Position numbers and translations under genes: made by a program. This document shows, piece after piece, positions 60,463 through 64,000 of a DNA stretch of 64,000 nucleotides (within the stretch, counting starts at the first letter, position 1; every line of letters begins with the position of its first letter). Source of the stretch: Alisma plantago-aquatica (lineage: Eukaryota > Streptophyta > Magnoliopsida > Alismatales > Alismataceae). The stretch is from the NCBI GenBank assembly GCA_963693085.1, contig OY856411.1, positions 111,897,267 through 111,961,266 of the forward strand. Reading direction: 5' to 3'. The notes beneath the pieces are model-generated. The model searched no databases, was not told the DNA's origin, and was given only the letters and a program-made list of their open reading frames with translations.

Positions 60463-62066
60463 TGTTGGATCCTAGATGGGTGATTAGATGCTCTAGAGGG
60501 GGTGAATAGAGCTGAATGCATTTAAATAAAATGCATTAGACCTTCAAGATATATCACACGATAATGTTGCCAAATAGGTAATTTGAGTGCAACTAAAAAT
60601 GCATAGCAAGGATGAGAGAGATTGAGAAAACAAAGGAGGACAAGCTATTTAGAGTGGTTCCTCACTTCAAACTAGAAGTGAGTCAGTCCACTTACCTAGA
60701 GAGGTCAGCCTCTAGGATTTCCTAACCATTGCATTCTTCATTATATTCATTATAAGAGATAAATGAATGACCACCAAAGGACTTATCTATTCAATACAAA
60801 GAGTCTTCAACCTTACCAAGGACTTACCCACTTTGCAAGGAGTCTTCTGCCTTTTTCCAAGGACTTACCTACTCTTGCACAAGTCTTCATCCTTACAGGG
60901 ATTACGCACTCTTCTTGGATCTTCTGCCTTTGACTTCACCTTCACTCGGAGAAGCTTCCACCAAGTACTTACCCACTTGAGCAAGGAGTCTTCTGCCTTC
61001 ACCAAGGGCTTACCTTCTTACTCCAAGTCTTCAGCCTTGAACTTTGCCAAGGGACTCCTTCCCTTGTTCTTATTCACCTCTCTTATCCAAGAGAGATAGC
61101 CTTCATCTTCATGGTTGAAATGAGAGATAGGGAGGTGGTGGAAGTGAGAGCCTCACAATATATAAATGTAGGACTAGCTCTCTTATCGATTTCCTACTCA
61201 CTCTAATGAATGTAGCAAGTGATTAAGCTTAGAGAAAGAGAGGAGGTTGTAGGAAGCACTCAACTATAGAATAGGAACCTCACATTGAGTTCTGCATTGA
61301 ATGATCCACCTTGGAATGAAGCCCAAGGGGTCCTATTTATAGTTGGGGATGCCTCATAGCCTTTGGGAACACTTGAGAATGAAAACTAGCCGTTTTGTGG
61401 CTTGCAAAGGATATATTTTCACTTGTTGCAACTCCACAATGGCTAGAAGCACTTTTGTGCACTTTTTCGTACAGTGCAATCAGTCGAGTTTCTATAAGGG
61501 TAACTCGACCGATAGAGTAAAAGAAAAAGCTAATATTCAGACCATTGGTCGAGTTTGTCCTGGGGAAACTTGACTAACCAATGAAAATTAAAATGGTCAT
61601 GTACTCCATCGGTCGAGTTATGTGAAGTGTAAGCTCGACCGATCAAAAGTCATTTTCAAGATCCAATCAGGATCGGTCGAGTTTGCAACTCACAGAACTC
61701 GACCGATGAACAGCCTGATGTGAATTTTAGAAAATGGTTTTTGAGTTCTTAAACATTCGATCTAAGTGCTCCTGATTTTTTCTAAGCTTAATTACAAGTC
61801 ATACAATCATTACAAGTGATTTACAACATGATTCTAATGGATTTACATCATATTACAAAAACATGCACTTGTATTGACTTTGACTTGTCTTTTCTCAAAT
61901 TTTATATGTGCAAGTTAAGGCATTTGGAGTGTGTCTATACCTAATCTGAAAACACTCAAGTAGAAGTATTAGACACCATTATGTGGAATGGTTAGTCATC
62001 ATCAAAACACGAGTTTAGTCAATTTAGACGTGAGTCAACATTGACCTAATTGACCTTGAGTCAACA
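60463..62066 (-). repeat. Element C2 second LTR
   Basis: It starts TGTTGGATCCTAGATGG and ends TTGAGTCAACA; 1,604 bp against 1,608 bp for the first LTR. The 64-bp dyad array is at about 61480-61707 and the TATA box near 61334. It is bordered on one side by the PBS of interior 1 and on the other by the purine tract of a second interior. Confidence 0.9.
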
Positions 62067-64000
62067 TTCTCCCCCTTTTTGAAGATGACAAACCATTCCA
62101 TAAATGTATTGAAAGCTTTTAAGTAAAATCATACCTTCAGAGAAACCTAGGGGTTTCAATAGGATTGAGCTCATATGCTCCCCCTCAATTGATGCTAGTA
62201 GAGTTCTCATACTCCCCCTCAATTGATGTTATTTCTCCTGCATGGTTAGCTTTCATAATATTTATAGAAACTATGTCTTCTACTCATATATGTTCTACAC
62301 ATATATGTCTTCTCCCATTTACCTTCTCCCCTTTATATGGACATGATTCTCCTCTTCATGTAAGACATACCTTCGTCCTCTTTTGTCAAAAGAAGATATA
62401 CCTTTCTCCCCCTTTGTCATTTCAAAAAGTGGGGTTATGAAGGGATAAGAAACATCACTTGTTAAAGAGAAATGAGATAACAAAAGTTATAAAATGAGAG
62501 TAGAAAAGCACAGCTAGGGGCTTGTCCAAGCATAGAAAGAAAAGCAAGTTAAAGCATGCACTTGAACAACCCAAAATACAAGATAAAGTGATGTAGAAAA
62601 ATAATAAAACACAATTTTGACCCTTAATATGACAGCATTTGCCCAAAAAATACCAAGGCTCATGGAAAAGCCATGAGCCTTGCTCAGAAGGTCGTTTCTA
62701 CATAAAAACCACTAGTCTTGCACTAAAAACTGAAACTGGAGCAAAACCTGCATAAAAACCAAAAAATACTCCAATATCTACATATAATGTAGATCTATGT
62801 ACCCTGCATCACAATGTTATACAAGCAACTCAAGATAGTAGATATGCAATTCAAGGAACAAGCTTGAGTATGTATGAGACAAGATACACGCATAGCATAT
62901 AGTGAAATACCACTAGATGAGCACAGATACCAATTATAAACAAGGTTAGAACTACATGTATGTGAACTACTAGTAGATGTTATCACAAGTTAGGAATACT
63001 AGTAGGATGTAGATCATAGAAAGAGATACTAAAAGGTACACAAGATAAAGCAAGCTATGAGTAGATGTAGAGATATCCAAACAAAGAGATAAGCAATTTT
63101 AGAAGCATGAAAGGATATAACTCACATACAAGTATGCATCATTACCAAAAGATGATTATCACTAAGAACCTCAAGGTTGTATCAAAACAAGATATACACC
63201 TATATAGATGTATCAAGTTAGAGCACAACGGAAGCAATTTAAGACACGACCAAGAGATCCAAAGAGATCATCATCAAAACCTGCAAAACAACTCAAATCC
63301 AGTAATTGCAAGATATAGATATACCAAATTAGATCAATTTGAAAGATAGATTTGTAGGCAAGATAGGCAATTTAGAACATGGCAATATGCATATATAAAG
63401 GTACCAAAGAAGTGTCAAAGAATAAGTCTATTGGTTGAGAAAATCTAGTTGAGAGGGAAATTCTCATTCAATAAGCCAAATGTATATTCTATGGACAGTG
63501 TTATCGGTCGAGTTCTGTGTATTGACAACTCGACTGATGACAGTTGTTGGCAATACCGATTGGTGCCTATCAGTCGAGTTTCAAATAGGACAAACTCGAC
63601 CGACAGAGTTGCTGTCAAAAAGCACATATATTTCATAAAAACATATTTAAATGCATGCTAAAAATACAAACCATATCCAAACATGTCTAAGAAAGTTAGT
63701 AATGCCCTATGAAAGCATTAGAAACAGTTTTTGAGCAAGAGTTTGAAGAGAATCCAAAAATACCACTTTTGATTAAAAAACCACATGCATAGTGCACACT
63801 AACTTGACAAAAGCAAGTTAGAAATGGTTATAAGCAAGAAAACATTTACCTTTGTTCTTACCATTCCTCTTTCCATTTGTTGTCACCCTCTACACATCTC
63901 ACCTTTCTTCTTTCATGTGGATTGACAAGTCAATTTTCAATTTAATATCTCAAGTCAATCCATTTACAAGTACCTACAAGAAGAAAGATGAAATGGTCCA
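62067..64000 (-). other. Element C2 second interior, 3' non-coding part (truncated by the window)
   Basis: It is collinear with 56545-58465 at roughly 95% identity, including the TTCTCCCCCTTTTTGAAG tract, CTCCCCCT repeats and dyads at about 63505-63605. The window ends just where the decayed gag end would begin, so whether this interior carries pol cannot be seen. Confidence 0.88.

Larger units (their letters stand above)
54937..64000 (-). mobile_element. Element C2: SIRE-like, pol-less copia element in tandem form (runs off the window)
   Basis: The order on the plus strand is LTR (54937-56544), interior (56545-60462), LTR (60463-62066), then a second interior that starts with the same purine tract and continues to the window end. 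Interior 1 has a tRNA-iMet PBS, a long decayed gag with two zinc knuckles, 1.9 kb of non-coding DNA and several AGGGGGAG tracts, features of the SIRE/Maximus lineage of copia. No integrase or reverse transcriptase is present. The two shared segments differ by about 4-7% in stretches compared, so this tandem is much older than array A. The insertion lies in the LTR of F. Confidence 0.85.

Overview
The window is nuclear DNA from a flowering plant with a large, transposon-rich genome. The evidence is stacked LTR retrotransposons with plant-type primer-binding sites (initiator tRNA-Met and tRNA-Asp), a scrap of chloroplast trnI-GAU, a hAT-like element, and no intact host gene. The species cannot be named from this sequence.

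Layout: (1) 1-3490 is AT-rich intergenic DNA with a large TA-rich microsatellite. (2) 3759-4612 and 11806-13105 are two halves of a decayed host-like locus, possibly B3-like. It was split by element E (4613-11800), an old plus-strand Ty3/gypsy element with Tekay/Del-like gag and no pol. (3) 13106-14817 is an LTR-like block (D). (4) C1, a minus-strand SIRE-like Ty1/copia gag element, has its two halves at 14818-16695 and 48006-50111. It was split by B (16696-48005), a plus-strand non-autonomous element with a tRNA-Asp PBS (Athila/Tat type). B's 3' LTR was in turn split by the A array (21936-47210). (5) A is a minus-strand Tekay-type chromovirus arranged LTR-internal-LTR-internal-LTR with a 10,043-bp period. 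(6) 50112-51034 is a hAT-like non-autonomous element, followed by LTR-like debris and a chloroplast insertion. (7) 53804-54936 is a minus-strand Athila/Tat-like fragment (F). It was invaded by C2 (54937-64000 and beyond), a second SIRE-like, pol-less copia element, also arranged LTR-internal-LTR-internal and running off the window.

The clearest result is the history of A. Its middle LTR is a mosaic: the left part matches the right LTR and the right part matches the left LTR, with the switch inside a roughly 190-bp interval. That is the product expected from unequal crossing-over between the two LTRs of one inserted element. The two internal regions look identical and share the same two stops and one frameshift.

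A second theme runs across unrelated elements. The A, B, C and D LTRs, and a spot next to the microsatellite, carry clusters of short CpG-containing dyads built around a TCGA or CTCGA core. In B, C and D they lie just upstream of a TATA box. Premature stops in several elements are mainly TAG where glutamine would be expected, as predicted for C-to-T decay of methylated CAG sites. No element in the window looks able to move by itself.
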